Below, one piece after another: positions 42,228 through 53,130 of a stretch of 64,000 nt of DNA. The stretch lies in the NCBI RefSeq assembly GCF_004103715.1, contig NZ_CP035282.1, positions 1,044,673 through 1,108,672 of the forward strand. Reading direction: 5' to 3'. The stretch comes from Acidilutibacter cellobiosedens. Its GTDB lineage: Bacteria; Bacillota; Clostridia; Tissierellales; Acidilutibacteraceae. Under the pieces are notes generated by a model. It ran no database searches. It was not told the DNA's origin and saw only the letters and a list, made by a program, of their open reading frames with translations. The stretch's first letter is position 1, and the number at the start of each line of letters is the position of its first letter. The translations under genes and the position numbers were made by a program.

Positions 42228-43215
42228 TATTTCTCTCAGGGACAAAAAGGGATTTAAAATAACTGTTATTGCTATCTTAGCGATGCTCTTCTTTATATCT
42301 TTTATATTAGGGCTTACAAAAGGAACTCTTGAGGTAGAGGTGAAGCGGATATTTGAAGTTATTTCTAAGGATGACGGAAGTCCAGAGAGAATGGTAATTT
42401 GGAATATCAGGCTTCCAAGAATGATATTGGCAGCTTTGGTAGGAATAAATCTTGCTCTGTCAGGTGCTATTTTACAAGGGGTAATGAAGAATCCCTTAGC
42501 TGATCCCAGCATAATCGGTATAAGCAGCGGAGCAGGACTATTTGGAATTATTGTATTGGTCGTTTTTCCCCAGTATATAAAAATGGTGACTATTGCAGCT
42601 TTTATGGGAGCCATGTTGGCTGCCTCCATAATATATCTTTTATCCTGGAAAGGCGGCATAAAAACTATAAGGGTAGTATTAGCAGGAGTAGCTGTATCGT
42701 CTCTTTTTGCCGCAGGGATTTCAGGAATATTGGTCTTTTATAGTGATCGGGTCCATGGAGCATTGAATTTTATGAATGGAAGTTTATCATCAAGAAGCTG
42801 GCCGGAAGTTTGGACTATTTTACCTTACACTATAATTGGTTTTGTTTTAGCAAATATATTTGCGGACAAACTTAATATTTTGATATTGGGGGACGATGTT
42901 GCACGGGGTATTGGCTTAAATGTTGAAGCAACAAGATTTGGATTTACGGCTTTAGCCGCTTTTCTTGCGGCAAGTGCAGTAAGTGTTGTGGGACTTTTAG
43001 GATTTGTAGGGCTTATAGTGCCTCACAGTATAAGGTTAGTTATTGGGAACGATTATAGATACATGTTTCCTGCAACTGCTTTATTTGGCTCTGTACTCCT
43101 AATGCTAAGCGATACTTTTGCAAGAACTGTTTTAAGCCCCATGGAGATACCGGTAGGAATTGTAATGGCGGTACTGGGAGTTCCTTTCTTTTTATTCTTG
43201 CTAAGAAGGGAGTAA
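42217..43215 (+). CDS. FecCD-type ABC permease
   Basis: 332 residues, start overlapping the previous stop by 11 bp (GGAGAGGTGAC upstream). About ten helices; family motifs RLPRMILAALVGINLALSGA near 65-84, DPSIIGISSGAGLFG near 98, and GLLGFVGLIVPHSIRL near 255 are intact. This is the BtuC/FecCD membrane part for the lipoprotein above. Confidence 0.92.
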   Translation: MENDISLRDKKGFKITVIAILAMLFFISFILGLTKGTLEVEVKRIFEVISKDDGSPERMVIWNIRLPRMILAALVGINLALSGAILQGVMKNPLADPSIIGISSGAGLFGIIVLVVFPQYIKMVTIAAFMGAMLAASIIYLLSWKGGIKTIRVVLAGVAVSSLFAAGISGILVFYSDRVHGALNFMNGSLSSRSWPEVWTILPYTIIGFVLANIFADKLNILILGDDVARGIGLNVEATRFGFTALAAFLAASAVSVVGLLGFVGLIVPHSIRLVIGNDYRYMFPATALFGSVLLMLSDTFARTVLSPMEIPVGIVMAVLGVPFFLFLLRRE

Positions 43216-43225
43216 AAGGCTAAAG

Positions 43226-43918
43226 ATGAATAAGAATATTATATTATCAATTGAGGGTTTAAGCGTAAGCTATAAAAATAAAGATGTTTTAACGGATATA
43301 AATTTACAGATAGAAAAAGGGAAGGTCTATTCTATTATTGGTCCAAATGGCTGTGGAAAGACTACTTTAATACGGACCATTAACAGAAGTATAAAACCTA
43401 AAAAGGGAAAGATTTTTTTAAATGGAGAGAATATATTCAAAATGAAAAACAAAGATGTAGCTAAAAAGATAGCCATATTAAATCAAAATAATAATACGAT
43501 GAACGATGTAACTGTAAAAAGATTAGTTCAATATGGGCGATATGCTTATAAAAATTGGTGGGAGACCGTTGACGGAAAAGATAGTGAAATAGTTCAATGG
43601 GCAATGGAGAAGACGGGAGTGATAAAGCTTCAGAACAGAAGAATTAATACCCTTTCAGGAGGAGAAATGCAAAGGGTGTGGATTGCTATGTCTGTTGCAC
43701 AAAAGCCGGAGATACTTCTGCTGGATGAACCTACTACTTATCTTGATATATGTAACCAATTAGAGATAATGGATCTCATAACGAAGCTAAATAAGGAAGA
43801 AGAAATAACTATAGTCATGGTACTCCATGATATAAATCATGCGGTCAGATATTCAAACGAACTCATTATAATTGACGATCACCAATATACGCAAAAGGAG
43901 ATCCCTGGATTATATTAA
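43226..43918 (+). CDS. ABC importer ATPase, 3' end frameshifted
   Basis: 230 residues in the open frame: Walker A GPNGCGKTT near 40, signature LSGGEMQR near 142, and Walker B LLLDEPTTYLD near 165 are intact. The frame diverges after IIIDDH (about residue 220); with one base removed near 43880 it continues in another frame as IYAKGDPWIILKSGAIEEVF and on to a stop at 44014-44016, the normal C-terminus of FecE/BtuD-type ATPases. The catalytic core survives, so the pump might still work, or this may be a sequencing error. Confidence 0.85.
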   Translation: MNKNIILSIEGLSVSYKNKDVLTDINLQIEKGKVYSIIGPNGCGKTTLIRTINRSIKPKKGKIFLNGENIFKMKNKDVAKKIAILNQNNNTMNDVTVKRLVQYGRYAYKNWWETVDGKDSEIVQWAMEKTGVIKLQNRRINTLSGGEMQRVWIAMSVAQKPEILLLDEPTTYLDICNQLEIMDLITKLNKEEEITIVMVLHDINHAVRYSNELIIIDDHQYTQKEIPGLY

Positions 43919-44034
43919 AAAGCGGAGCAATTGAAGAAGTCTTTAAAGTTAAAGCCGAAATAACAATGGATGAAGATACGAAAAAACCGAGATTTTATGC
44001 GAAAGAATGCATTTAGAAAGTATAGGGAGGTCCT

Positions 44035-47000
44035 ATGGTGAAGATTACTTTTATAACTGTATCAACCCCTGGAATTAAATCCTTAATTGAAGCAGGGAAG
44101 GAGATAAACCGACAATATCCTAATATTCTTGATTTAAATCTTTATTACGGAAAAGAAGAGATGAATGATGAAAAATCCAAAAAAATGGCAGAAGATATTA
44201 AAAACAGCCATTTGGTTTTTGTAGATTTAATGGGAAGCCCTTCAAGTATAGCGAAAAGCGTATATATAGGTCTTGAAAGCTGCAATGGGAATATAGTTCC
44301 TTACGGAAGTTCCGCAAGAGAGTATATGCGTCTCGGAAGTTTTACTATGAAGGGCATGACAGACGGGAAAAACAAAAAGAAAATGAATATGGCTGCCATT
44401 GAAAAGATGAAGAGTACGGCGGAAACGCTCGGCAAAATAATGCCGGGCAAGATGAGGGATATGAAAAATTATTTTAGTATACTGAAATATTTTAAGGTAG
44501 CGGATAAGTCAAATATTCTCAATATGCTTTACCTCATGTTGAGGGATTATGGAAATATAAATGAAATACCGAGACTGCTGGAACCGAGGGAAGTAGAAGA
44601 AGTTGGTATATGTAATCCTGAGACTATGAGATTTTATAAAAATTATGAAGAGTATGAAAAGGACTTTCCCTTTGATATTAAAAAACCCACAGTAGCGATT
44701 CTTTTCTACGGCCATAAATATCCTGTAGATACATCGTCCTGTGTCGGAGAAATCAAAAAAAGAATTGAGAAATTTGCAAATGTCATTCCTATTGCAATTT
44801 CAGGAGCATTTACAAAGAATGAAAAGAAGATTAAAGATGTGATATTAAAATCCACCAAAACATCTGTGGATATAATACTGAACTTCATGTCCTTCAGGCT
44901 TGGAGCAGGTCCCATGGGCGGAGAACCTCAAGCAGGTATAGATCTGCTAAAAAAAGCAGATGTCCCGTATTTTCATCCTTATTTTATGTCAAGAAGAAGG
45001 ATTAAGGAATGGGAAGAATCAATACAGGGCTGCAGCACATCAGAAATGATGATTTCCGTTATGCTGCCGGAATTAGACGGATGTATCGAAACATATCCTG
45101 TCGGGGCTATGACAGAGCCAAGATATGACATGGAATTTGATATTAGAACCGATGAACTTGTGATAATAGAAGAAAGAGTAGACAAATTGATATCCAGAAT
45201 CAGGTCATATATCAATCTTAGAAAAAAAGAAAATAAAGATAAAAGGATAGCTATTATATGCTATAATTATCCTCCTGGAGAAAGTAATATATTCGGAGGA
45301 GCATTTTTAGATACATTTTCATCTGTTGAAAATATATTGAAAAATCTAAAAGATAAAGGTTATAAAGTAAATCCTCTCACTAAAGAAGAACTCATGGGGA
45401 TATTTACTGCCGGGGGTATAGTTAATTCAGGGAAATACAGTGATAGTTGGGAAAAAATGATTAAATATCCGGATAAAAAATATAGAGAAGAATTAAAGAA
45501 AAGTTCTGATTATGAAGACATAATAAAGGAATGGGGACCGTCACCCGGCAGTATAATGGTCAACGATAATAATGAGTTTTTGATTCCCGGGATAATTGAA
45601 GGGAATATATTTATAGGATTGCAGCCCACGAGAGGAGTACATGAAGAAATTGAAAAAGTATATCATGATAAAACCTTGCCTCCCCATCATCAGTATTCGG
45701 GTTTCTATAAATGGATTAAAGACGAATTCAAAGCAGATGCAATCATTCATGTGGGAACCCACGGCACCTTGGAATTTTTAAAAGGAAAGGAATGCGGTAT
45801 GAGCGGAAATTGTTATCCGGACAAGCTTCTATCGGATATTCCTCATATATATTTATATTATTGCGGTAATCCCTCTGAGTCGACCATTGCTAAAAGAAGA
45901 TCCTATGCAAATATAATAAGTTATCAGCCGCCGGTATTTGTACAAGGGGAACTTTACGGAGAATTTGCGGGATTAATATCAATGATAGACAATTATCATC
46001 AGTCTTTATCATTAGCTCCCCAAAGCAGCGATGATATATTATCAAGTATATGGGAGCTGGCTGAAAAACTTAATATGCCGAAGAACCTCGATAATATAGA
46101 AGGAGAATTATACAGAATGAAGAAAAGCCTCATACCGAAGGGACTCCATATATTCGGGAAAGGGTATACCCCTGAAGAAGCGAGGGAATATGCAAAAGGT
46201 CTGCTGAGGTACAACAGAAACGGCATTTTAAGCATCAGGGAATTAATTACAAGAGCTAACGGATGTAGTTTAGATGCTCTCTTAGATAATGATCAGTATG
46301 AGACTATAAGAGAGATTGATGAAGAAGCAGAAAAAATTATTGATTATTATTTTGAAAATAGAAAGCTGAAAAAGTCAAAATATATAAATGAAAATAATAA
46401 AGATGAATTTATAAAATCCTTGGAATACGGGTGTACAATTATTGAATCATCTCAAAAAAATTATGAAATGGAAGGCTTGATGAGGGTATTGGAGGGAAAG
46501 TATAATCCTGCAAAGTTGGCGGGAGATATATACAGGCATCCTGAAATATTGCCTTCAGGATATAATCTGTATCAATTTGATCCCAGGCTTATACCCACTA
46601 AAATTGCATATAAGAGAGGGGAAAAGATATGTTTGAATACTCTCGATGCTTATAAAAAAGAAGAGAATTCCTATCCCTTATCTACTGCCGTGGTGCTGTG
46701 GGGGCTCGAAACTTCGAGGACCCAGGGAGAAACTTTTTCCCAGATTTTAGCCTATCTGGGGGTCAGGGTTTCGGAGAGCAGCAATGAATGGGATCCAAAA
46801 TATGACATTATTCCCATTGAAGAACTGGAAAGGCCCAGAATAGATGTAACAATAAATATATGCGGTTTTTTCAGAGACATGTTTCCGAATTTGATAGTAA
46901 GCCTTAATGAGATATTTGAAAGGCTTTGGAAATCGGACGAAAGTGATGAGGAAAATTATTTCAAAAGGAATTCAAAAAGAATATACAAAAAGCTTCTTGA

Positions 47001-47757
47001 TAAAGGCTATGATGAAGAGGAAGCAAAAGAACTGGCTATTTCCAGGGTATTCGGCCCTAAGGAAGGAAGCTACGGTACGGGAATAACCAAGATAATAGAA
47101 ACAAAAAATTGGGAAAAAGAAGAACAGTTGGGGAAAGCTTATATAGACAGTCTGCAACATGTGTATAACGGAAAGGTTCATGGTAAAAGAGTAGAAGGGC
47201 TTTATGAAGAAAACCTGAAAACCGTAGAGATTATTTCTCAAATAAGAAGCAATCATGAATATGAAATTACGGATTTGGATCATTATTACGAATACTTCGG
47301 AGGATTATCGAAATCAGTGGAAATGGTAAAGGGGCAAAAAGCCAAAATGTATATAACCGATACGACAGGGGACAGGGTTCTCAGCGAAAGTGTGGAGAAA
47401 TCCATAGAAAGAGGAATAAGGACAAGGGTATTAAACCCAAAATGGATTGACGGAATGCTCGAGCACAAATATCACGGCGTTCAGAAAATTGCCGACAGAT
47501 TTGAAAATGTTTTAGGCCTTGCGGCAACTACAAATAGTGTGGAAGAGTGGATTTATGAGGATATGTATGATTCCTATGTGGATAATGAAGAACTTAGGAA
47601 AAGGCTTATTGAGAATAATCCCTTCGCTTATATGGATATACTTGAGCAGATGACGGAGTATTACAACAGAGGATATTGGAAGGCGGATAAAGAAAAGATA
47701 GACAAGATTAAAGAGCTCTATTTGGAACTTGAGGGCAATATTGAAGAGAATTTATAA
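44035..47757 (+). CDS. cobN: CobN-like metallochelatase large subunit
   Basis: 1240 residues, of the CobN/BchH family. [20 protein letters not shown] at the N-terminus, [20 protein letters not shown] near 287, [19 protein letters not shown] near 525, [20 protein letters not shown] near 580, and the C-terminal [20 protein letters not shown] are intact. These enzymes insert Co or Mg into tetrapyrroles using two AAA+ partners, encoded next here. Anaerobes usually use CbiK/CbiX instead, so a CobN in this setting may process an imported corrinoid ring, heme-like macrocycle or nickel/cobalt chelate rather than standard de novo synthesis. Confidence 0.92.
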   Translation: MVKITFITVSTPGIKSLIEAGKEINRQYPNILDLNLYYGKEEMNDEKSKKMAEDIKNSHLVFVDLMGSPSSIAKSVYIGLESCNGNIVPYGSSAREYMRLGSFTMKGMTDGKNKKKMNMAAIEKMKSTAETLGKIMPGKMRDMKNYFSILKYFKVADKSNILNMLYLMLRDYGNINEIPRLLEPREVEEVGICNPETMRFYKNYEEYEKDFPFDIKKPTVAILFYGHKYPVDTSSCVGEIKKRIEKFANVIPIAISGAFTKNEKKIKDVILKSTKTSVDIILNFMSFRLGAGPMGGEPQAGIDLLKKADVPYFHPYFMSRRRIKEWEESIQGCSTSEMMISVMLPELDGCIETYPVGAMTEPRYDMEFDIRTDELVIIEERVDKLISRIRSYINLRKKENKDKRIAIICYNYPPGESNIFGGAFLDTFSSVENILKNLKDKGYKVNPLTKEELMGIFTAGGIVNSGKYSDSWEKMIKYPDKKYREELKKSSDYEDIIKEWGPSPGSIMVNDNNEFLIPGIIEGNIFIGLQPTRGVHEEIEKVYHDKTLPPHHQYSGFYKWIKDEFKADAIIHVGTHGTLEFLKGKECGMSGNCYPDKLLSDIPHIYLYYCGNPSESTIAKRRSYANIISYQPPVFVQGELYGEFAGLISMIDNYHQSLSLAPQSSDDILSSIWELAEKLNMPKNLDNIEGELYRMKKSLIPKGLHIFGKGYTPEEAREYAKGLLRYNRNGILSIRELITRANGCSLDALLDNDQYETIREIDEEAEKIIDYYFENRKLKKSKYINENNKDEFIKSLEYGCTIIESSQKNYEMEGLMRVLEGKYNPAKLAGDIYRHPEILPSGYNLYQFDPRLIPTKIAYKRGEKICLNTLDAYKKEENSYPLSTAVVLWGLETSRTQGETFSQILAYLGVRVSESSNEWDPKYDIIPIEELERPRIDVTINICGFFRDMFPNLIVSLNEIFERLWKSDESDEENYFKRNSKRIYKKLLDKGYDEEEAKELAISRVFGPKEGSYGTGITKIIETKNWEKEEQLGKAYIDSLQHVYNGKVHGKRVEGLYEENLKTVEIISQIRSNHEYEITDLDHYYEYFGGLSKSVEMVKGQKAKMYITDTTGDRVLSESVEKSIERGIRTRVLNPKWIDGMLEHKYHGVQKIADRFENVLGLAATTNSVEEWIYEDMYDSYVDNEELRKRLIENNPFAYMDILEQMTEYYNRGYWKADKEKIDKIKELYLELEGNIEENL

Positions 47758-47776
47758 AGAAAGGATGCAAATATAT

Positions 47777-48811
47777 ATGGAAAACAACGGGTTGATATAT
47801 CCTTTTTCTGCTATAGTGGGACAAGAAGATATGAAGAAGGCTTTGATATTAAATATTATAAATCCTCGTTTAAATGGGGTTCTGATAAGAGGGGAGAAAG
47901 GAACAGCAAAATCTACGGCAGTAAGAGCACTGGCGGATATTCTTCCTGAGAGGGAACAAATAGCAGACTGTATTTTTTCCTGTGACCCTAATGATGATAG
48001 CTTTTGGTGCGAAAACTGCAGGGCTAATTTCAACAAAGAAACCGGAAAAATCAAAAAAGGGAAAATGAGAGTGATTAACCTCCCCGTCAGTGCCACGGAA
48101 GACAGGGTTGTGGGGACATTGGATATAGAGCAGGCAATAAAAAAAGGAGAGAAAAGATTTGAACCGGGAATCTTGGCGGAAGCCAACAGAAATATTTTAT
48201 ATGTAGATGAGGTAAATCTTTTGGATGACCATGTGGTTGATGTACTGTTAGACGCAGCAGCTATGGGGGTTAACTCCATTGAAAGAGAAGGAATCTCCTA
48301 TACTCACCCCTCAAGATTTGTCCTGATAGGAACCATGAATCCTGAAGAAGGGGATTTGCGGCCTCAGCTCATAGACAGGTTTGGACTTGTGGTGGATGTA
48401 CGGGGTGAAAGAGATGTTGATTCACGGGTTGAAGTAATTAAACGAAGACTTAGTTTCGAGGCAGATCCCAAAAAATTCGTAAAAGAATATGAAAATGAAC
48501 AGAAAGAATTGGCCGGTCGGATGGAAAATGCGAAGAAAATATTAAATGATGTGGTTTATTCGGAAGGATGCTTAAGTGTTGCAGCAGAAATTGCCATAGC
48601 CATGAAAGTAGACGGTCATAGGGCGGATATAACTTTTATGAAGGCAGCAGTAACCAATACTGCTTACAGAGGAGATACAAAGGTAGATAAAGAAGATCTT
48701 TTTATAGCCGCAAAGCTGTCCCTTCCCCATAGAATGAGAAAAAAACCATTCGAGGAGGGAGTCATTGATTTTGACAGAATCAATGATATTATTGAAAAAT
48801 CGGTGTTGTAA
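47777..48811 (+). CDS. ChlI/CobS-like AAA+ subunit of chelatase
   Basis: 344 residues from the ATG at 47777 (earlier ATG codons at 47765 abut AAAGG). Magnesium-chelatase I fold: Walker [10 protein letters not shown] near 38, a Cys-containing insertion [17 protein letters not shown] at about 65-81 with four Cys that could bind zinc, Walker [13 protein letters not shown] near 138, and [12 protein letters not shown] near 208. Provides ATP-driven assembly with the CobN subunit and the next gene. Confidence 0.9.
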   Translation: MENNGLIYPFSAIVGQEDMKKALILNIINPRLNGVLIRGEKGTAKSTAVRALADILPEREQIADCIFSCDPNDDSFWCENCRANFNKETGKIKKGKMRVINLPVSATEDRVVGTLDIEQAIKKGEKRFEPGILAEANRNILYVDEVNLLDDHVVDVLLDAAAMGVNSIEREGISYTHPSRFVLIGTMNPEEGDLRPQLIDRFGLVVDVRGERDVDSRVEVIKRRLSFEADPKKFVKEYENEQKELAGRMENAKKILNDVVYSEGCLSVAAEIAIAMKVDGHRADITFMKAAVTNTAYRGDTKVDKEDLFIAAKLSLPHRMRKKPFEEGVIDFDRINDIIEKSVL

Positions 48812-48834
48812 ACGGAAAGGAATGAGGTTTAACT

Positions 48835-50688
48835 ATGTTTAGCAATTGTTTTCCTTTTTCGGCGGTATTGGGTCAGGATAGGATTAAAAGGGCTTTGATA
48901 CTGAATATAATTAATCCGAACATAGGCGGGGTTCTTATAAGCGGAGAAAAGGGGACAGCTAAGTCTACATTGGTAAGAGGATTTTCAAATATAATTGATT
49001 CTATGGATGTAGTGGAGCTGCCTTTAAATATTACCGAAGATAGGCTTGTGGGAAGTATAGACATAAAAAAGGCCGTAAATGATGGGCAAAAAACATTTGA
49101 AAAGGGAATTCTATATAAAGCCCATAATCAGATATTGTATGTTGACGAAATAAACTTATTAAGCGAGCATATCGTAAATATACTTTTAGAAGTTTTATCC
49201 ACCGGAATTAATGTAGTAGAACGGGAGGGAATATCATATAGCCATCCTTCAAAATTTATATTGGTAGGTTCCATGAACCCAGAAGAAGGTCTTTTAAGAC
49301 CTCAGTTGTTGGACAAGTTCGGTTTGTATGTGGAAGCTAAAGGAGAAACAAATGTAGAGAATAGAACAGAAATTATTAGAAGGCGGTTGGAATATGAAAA
49401 GAACCCTAAGAAATTTTGTTTAAAATGGGAAAAGAAAGATATAAAGATAAAAGAAATAATTGATATGGGCAAAGAAATAATAAAGAGGATTAAAGTAGAG
49501 GATGAGGATTACGGATTTGCAGTGGGCCTGGCAAAGCAGGGGAATTGTTTGGGACACAGGGCAGATATAATATTAATTGAAACCGCCAAAGCTATAGCGG
49601 CTTTTAATCAAAGAAATAGAATAATGGAAGATGATATTAAAGAAGCAGCATCTTATGTACTGCCTCATAGAATAAGAGAATTGACACCTCTTGAAGAGTC
49701 AGAAACATCTATGGATGATAATAGAATGGAAAGAAACAATACCGAAAATTCTCCGAGGGAGGATAGCGATACAGTTCAGAAACCTTTACCTGAAGAAGAA
49801 AATATGACTTCAGATACTAAAAAAGAAGGAATAAAAGAAAGTATAGAGGACATTGTAGGCGGAAAGCAAAAGATAAATATTAATATGGACTTCGGAAAAA
49901 AATTCAGCAATAAAGGTTCGGGAAAGAGAGCCAAAGTAAAGACGGATAGCAGTAAAGGAAGATATGTAAAGTACAAGATGCCTAAGGGAAAAGTAAAGGA
50001 TATAGCTTTTGATGCCACTCTTAGGGTAGCGGCCTGTAATCAGAGAAACAGGGATAAAAAGGGGATGGCTATATGCATAAAGTCTCAGGATATACGAGAA
50101 AAGGTCAGAGAGAAACATACAGGGGCAACGATTTTATTTACGGTAGATGCAAGCGGCTCTATGGGAGCAAAGAGAAGGATGGGAGCTGTAAAGGGAGCGG
50201 TGCTTTCATTATTAAAAGATGCGTATCAGAAGAGGGACAATATTGGCGTTATTGCCTTCAGAAAAGATAAGGCAGAAGTACTATTGAATATTACAAGAAG
50301 TGTGGACTTAGCCGAAAAATGCCTCAAAAAATTGCCTACGGGAGGGAAAACACCCTTAGCCGCAGGGCTTTACAGCGCATATCAGGTTCTTAAAGCAGAT
50401 AAGATAAAAAATCCCGATTCTTTGCAATATCTTATTATAGTTTCCGACGGGAAGGCAAATGTTCCTCTGAAATCGGAAAATGCTTTGGAAGATGCCTTTA
50501 TCATGGGAGAAAAAATAAGGAATGAAGGCATTAAAACTATGGTAATCGATACGGAAAGAAACTATATTGAATATGGGTTTGCAAAGGAATTAGCAAAAAA
50601 GATGGACAGCGAATATATAAAAATCAGTCAAATATCAAAGACGGATATTAATGCAAGTATAAAAAGTTTGCTTGATATAAATAGATAA
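48835..50688 (+). CDS. ChlD-like AAA+/VWA subunit of chelatase
   Basis: 617 residues. N-terminal AAA+ like the previous protein (Walker [10 protein letters not shown] near 35, LYVDEINLLSEH near 102, SMNPEEGLLRPQLLDKFG near 142), an acidic/Lys-rich low-complexity linker (about 285-390), and a C-terminal von Willebrand A domain with the MIDAS motif DASGSMG near 438 and TPLAAGLYSAYQVL near 505. ChlD-type subunit; it completes the CobN-ChlI-ChlD set. Some genomes make a separate small subunit from chlD by programmed frameshifting, which could not be confirmed here. Confidence 0.9.
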   Translation: MFSNCFPFSAVLGQDRIKRALILNIINPNIGGVLISGEKGTAKSTLVRGFSNIIDSMDVVELPLNITEDRLVGSIDIKKAVNDGQKTFEKGILYKAHNQILYVDEINLLSEHIVNILLEVLSTGINVVEREGISYSHPSKFILVGSMNPEEGLLRPQLLDKFGLYVEAKGETNVENRTEIIRRRLEYEKNPKKFCLKWEKKDIKIKEIIDMGKEIIKRIKVEDEDYGFAVGLAKQGNCLGHRADIILIETAKAIAAFNQRNRIMEDDIKEAASYVLPHRIRELTPLEESETSMDDNRMERNNTENSPREDSDTVQKPLPEEENMTSDTKKEGIKESIEDIVGGKQKININMDFGKKFSNKGSGKRAKVKTDSSKGRYVKYKMPKGKVKDIAFDATLRVAACNQRNRDKKGMAICIKSQDIREKVREKHTGATILFTVDASGSMGAKRRMGAVKGAVLSLLKDAYQKRDNIGVIAFRKDKAEVLLNITRSVDLAEKCLKKLPTGGKTPLAAGLYSAYQVLKADKIKNPDSLQYLIIVSDGKANVPLKSENALEDAFIMGEKIRNEGIKTMVIDTERNYIEYGFAKELAKKMDSEYIKISQISKTDINASIKSLLDINR

Positions 50689-50704
50689 AAAGGAGGAAAA
50701 TGGT

Positions 50705-51241
50705 ATGAAAAAAAGTATATTATTATTGATAGTTGTATTAGCAATGGGTATAATGTCAGGCTGCGGGAATAAAAATGAGAATGAGCAGAGTAATGTACCT
50801 GCAGATAATACCCCAAAGGAATCAAAGTTTGAGGAGAAAGACGGTCTTTTAGTGTACTTGGACTTGAAAAACAGTCCTTTTGAAGAATCAGGCCTAAATA
50901 TATCGATTAAAAAGGGTGAAGACGGTTATGCCGATTTTGTAAAGACCGATTTAAAGGGAAATGAAACTAAAGATTATTACAAATTTGATTATTCAACAAA
51001 TACTGTAGAAAAATATTATTATGTTTCCGCAATGGGAACGGCATATTACTACTATTATGATTTAGAAAAAGATGAGCTATCAAAAGTGGAAGACGGGGAC
51101 CATAATGATGTTACCGAAAAAATGAAGAGTTCGGGCAGATGGGACTCTGCCGCAGAAAAAGCAGCAGAAGAGATAAAATCTCTTCAGGATTATTTCAAGG
51201 AAAAATACGGTTCGACAATAGAAGAAGCTGTTTTACAATAA
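50705..51241 (+). CDS. Tyr-rich lipoprotein ending the riboswitch operon
   Basis: 178 residues, AGGAGG upstream. Signal peptide and lipobox IMSGC near 19; then an acidic domain rich in Tyr (GTAYYYYYDLEKDE near 119) and charged helices at the end (EKAAEEIKSLQDYFKEKYG). No known family recognised. Its position, 16 bp after the ChlD-like gene, suggests surface capture or handling of the metal or tetrapyrrole. Confidence 0.75.
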   Translation: MKKSILLLIVVLAMGIMSGCGNKNENEQSNVPADNTPKESKFEEKDGLLVYLDLKNSPFEESGLNISIKKGEDGYADFVKTDLKGNETKDYYKFDYSTNTVEKYYYVSAMGTAYYYYYDLEKDELSKVEDGDHNDVTEKMKSSGRWDSAAEKAAEEIKSLQDYFKEKYGSTIEEAVLQ

Positions 51242-51253
51242 CATGGGCAGCAC

Positions 51254-51266
51254 AAGGGGACGGTTT
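51254..51266 (+). repeat. Dispersed AAGGGGACGGTTT element, copy 3
   Basis: Third good copy of the element noted at 20793, 13 bp after the lipoprotein gene. A degraded relative is at 57178. Confidence 0.55.
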
Positions 51267-51324
51267 GAGATCACTGAAAAACGATGTAATAATATGTAAG
51301 ATAGTTAGAATCAATTAAATATGA

Positions 51325-51603
51325 AAAGCAAAATCCTCCTTAATTTAGTATAATGGAATTGATAAGAAACCATACCAAAAAGGAGGATTTACTATGCTTA
51401 AAGACAAAAATAATCAGTTAAGCATCTACTCAATATTATATAATAAAATACCTCAAAATCATATACTAAAATTAATAAATAATTCCATAGATTTAAGTTT
51501 TATAACAAAATTACTTGAACTACGGATAAGTATTATGGAAGGAAGATCGGCCAAAAATTCTGAGCTTATCATAAAACTGCTGGTTTTAATCTACATTCTT
51601 TAA
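51325..51603 (+). mobile_element. IS1182-type transposase remnant (first)
   Basis: Short inverted ends AAATCCTCCTT (from 51331) and AAGGAGGATTT (before 51393) precede an ATG at 51394 that encodes LKDKNNQLSIYSILYNKIPQ, the N-terminus of IS1182-type transposases, then an internal deletion and RSAKNSELIIKLLVLIYIL before the stop. The catalytic part is lost. Closely related to the scar at 53131. Confidence 0.75.
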
Positions 51604-51683
51604 AACGAAAAGCATGGCTGGGCACCGGCAGTTTTCAACCGCTAATGCGACAGCCTCTTATTATGGTTTCTAACTTCTTAATT

Positions 51684-52211
51684 TTATTCATCTAACTTCC
51701 AATTATCTCTCGTAATAGCCATTAAGTAAAAGTCTCTGTAATCACCTTGTACAAATTCATACTTCTTTAATATTGCCTCCTGCTGAAATCCGATTTTTTC
51801 ACCAATCTTTTTCATCCCTATATTGTCAACTCTGGTTTTATATTGAATTCTCATAATGTTTTGAGTCTTAAAAAGATAATTCACAAAAAGTCTTAAAGAT
51901 TCTGTACCAATTCCTTTTCCTCTTGCCGATTTTTCTGCAATGAGTAAACCAATTTCAAGGGTTGTACTACTGCCCAAAACTCTTATAAAATTGATTTCGC
52001 CTAATGGCTTGCCTTCTTTATCTTCAATGATTGCATAAAACCTGGAAGGATTCCCTATACTTTTATTGAATAATTCGAAAAACTGTTCTTTATACACCAT
52101 TTGCATATCCATAAATTCTCCGAGATGTGTTTGGTCCTGTAACCACAAATAAAAACAATCAAGATCCTCTTTTTCTAATGGCCTTATTCTTATATTAGTT
52201 CCTTTTAACAT
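51684..52211 (-). CDS. GNAT N-acetyltransferase
   Basis: 175 residues. IRIRPLEKEDLDCFYLWLQD at the start, acetyl-CoA loop SARGKGIGTESLRLFVNYLF near 96, and VDNIGMKKIGEKIGFQQEAI near 128. Similar to SpeG/spermidine-type and RimJ-like acetyltransferases. Downstream of an IS1182 scar and transcribed toward it. Confidence 0.85.
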   Translation of the reverse strand: MLKGTNIRIRPLEKEDLDCFYLWLQDQTHLGEFMDMQMVYKEQFFELFNKSIGNPSRFYAIIEDKEGKPLGEINFIRVLGSSTTLEIGLLIAEKSARGKGIGTESLRLFVNYLFKTQNIMRIQYKTRVDNIGMKKIGEKIGFQQEAILKKYEFVQGDYRDFYLMAITRDNWKLDE

Positions 52212-52500
52212 AATTAAGCCTCCGTCTTATTTATTAATTTTTTGTTGATACTGAGATAACAGGTCTGTGCATTACTTACCATATTATACTATGTAGTACT
52301 GAAGTCATCAATTAATTTTTGATTAAATCTTCAATTCGGCAATCTATACTTTGCGTAAATGGGTCTCAAAAAAGGTTTCCTTAGTTTATTAGTATTTTAA
52401 TAGAAATTTTTTTATATATAAGTTTACTTAAATTTAATATTTTATTAAAAATATCTTTATATTCATAGTGTATAATCAAAAAATAAAAGGAGGTGAATTA
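52212..52500. other. AT-rich region upstream of the HAD gene
   Basis: Contains a TATAAT-type element at about 52470-52476 and a strong AAAGGAGGTG ribosome site at 52486-52495 for the next gene; nothing else recognisable. Confidence 0.5.
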
Positions 52501-53088
52501 ATGAAAGAGTTAAATTTATGCATTGATATTGATGGGACTGTTACTGAAGCATATGATTGGATTCCTATAGTAAATCGATATTTCAATACTACAATCACTC
52601 CTAATGATGTAACTGTATATGATATATATAAAATTTTAGGAGTAGATAAAGCTGATTATGATTTATTTTATGATTTATATGGGGAAGCATTACATTTGGA
52701 ATGCAGAATCAGAAAAGGTGCAAAAAATGTTATAGATAGCTTATACCAAAAACACAATATTCACTTTGTCAGTGCCAGAGAAAAAAGAATGAAATATGTA
52801 ACTCATATATGGTTTGACCACTATAAAATACCAATGGATTCATTGACATTATTGGGAAGCCATAACAAAGTTAGTACTGCAAAGGCTTTAAACTGTGATA
52901 TATTTATAGAAGACAGATATGAAAATGCAATTCAACTTGCTCAATCCGGATTTGAAGTGCTCCTTGTGGACTGTAACTATAACAAAGGACCTTTGCTCCA
53001 TAATATTACCCGTGTATCAGACTGGTTTGAAATAAGAAATATAATAGAAAATAAAAATTATGAATTTAAAAACAGCATAGCTCTATAA
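52501..53088 (+). CDS. HAD-family 5' nucleotidase-like phosphatase
   Basis: 195 residues from the ATG at 52501; a longer frame runs across the ribosome site. DIDGT motif gives the nucleophile Asp9 and acid Asp11, with VSAREKR near 90 (motif II Ser) and CDIFIEDRYENAI near 130 (motif IV). Resembles the 5'(3')-deoxyribonucleotidase/NT5C-like or YqfW-like HAD proteins; substrate unknown. Confidence 0.85.
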   Translation: MKELNLCIDIDGTVTEAYDWIPIVNRYFNTTITPNDVTVYDIYKILGVDKADYDLFYDLYGEALHLECRIRKGAKNVIDSLYQKHNIHFVSAREKRMKYVTHIWFDHYKIPMDSLTLLGSHNKVSTAKALNCDIFIEDRYENAIQLAQSGFEVLLVDCNYNKGPLLHNITRVSDWFEIRNIIENKNYEFKNSIAL

Positions 53089-53130
53089 AATCCGGAACAA
53101 CACAAAGGTTGTTCCATACATAATAGTGGT

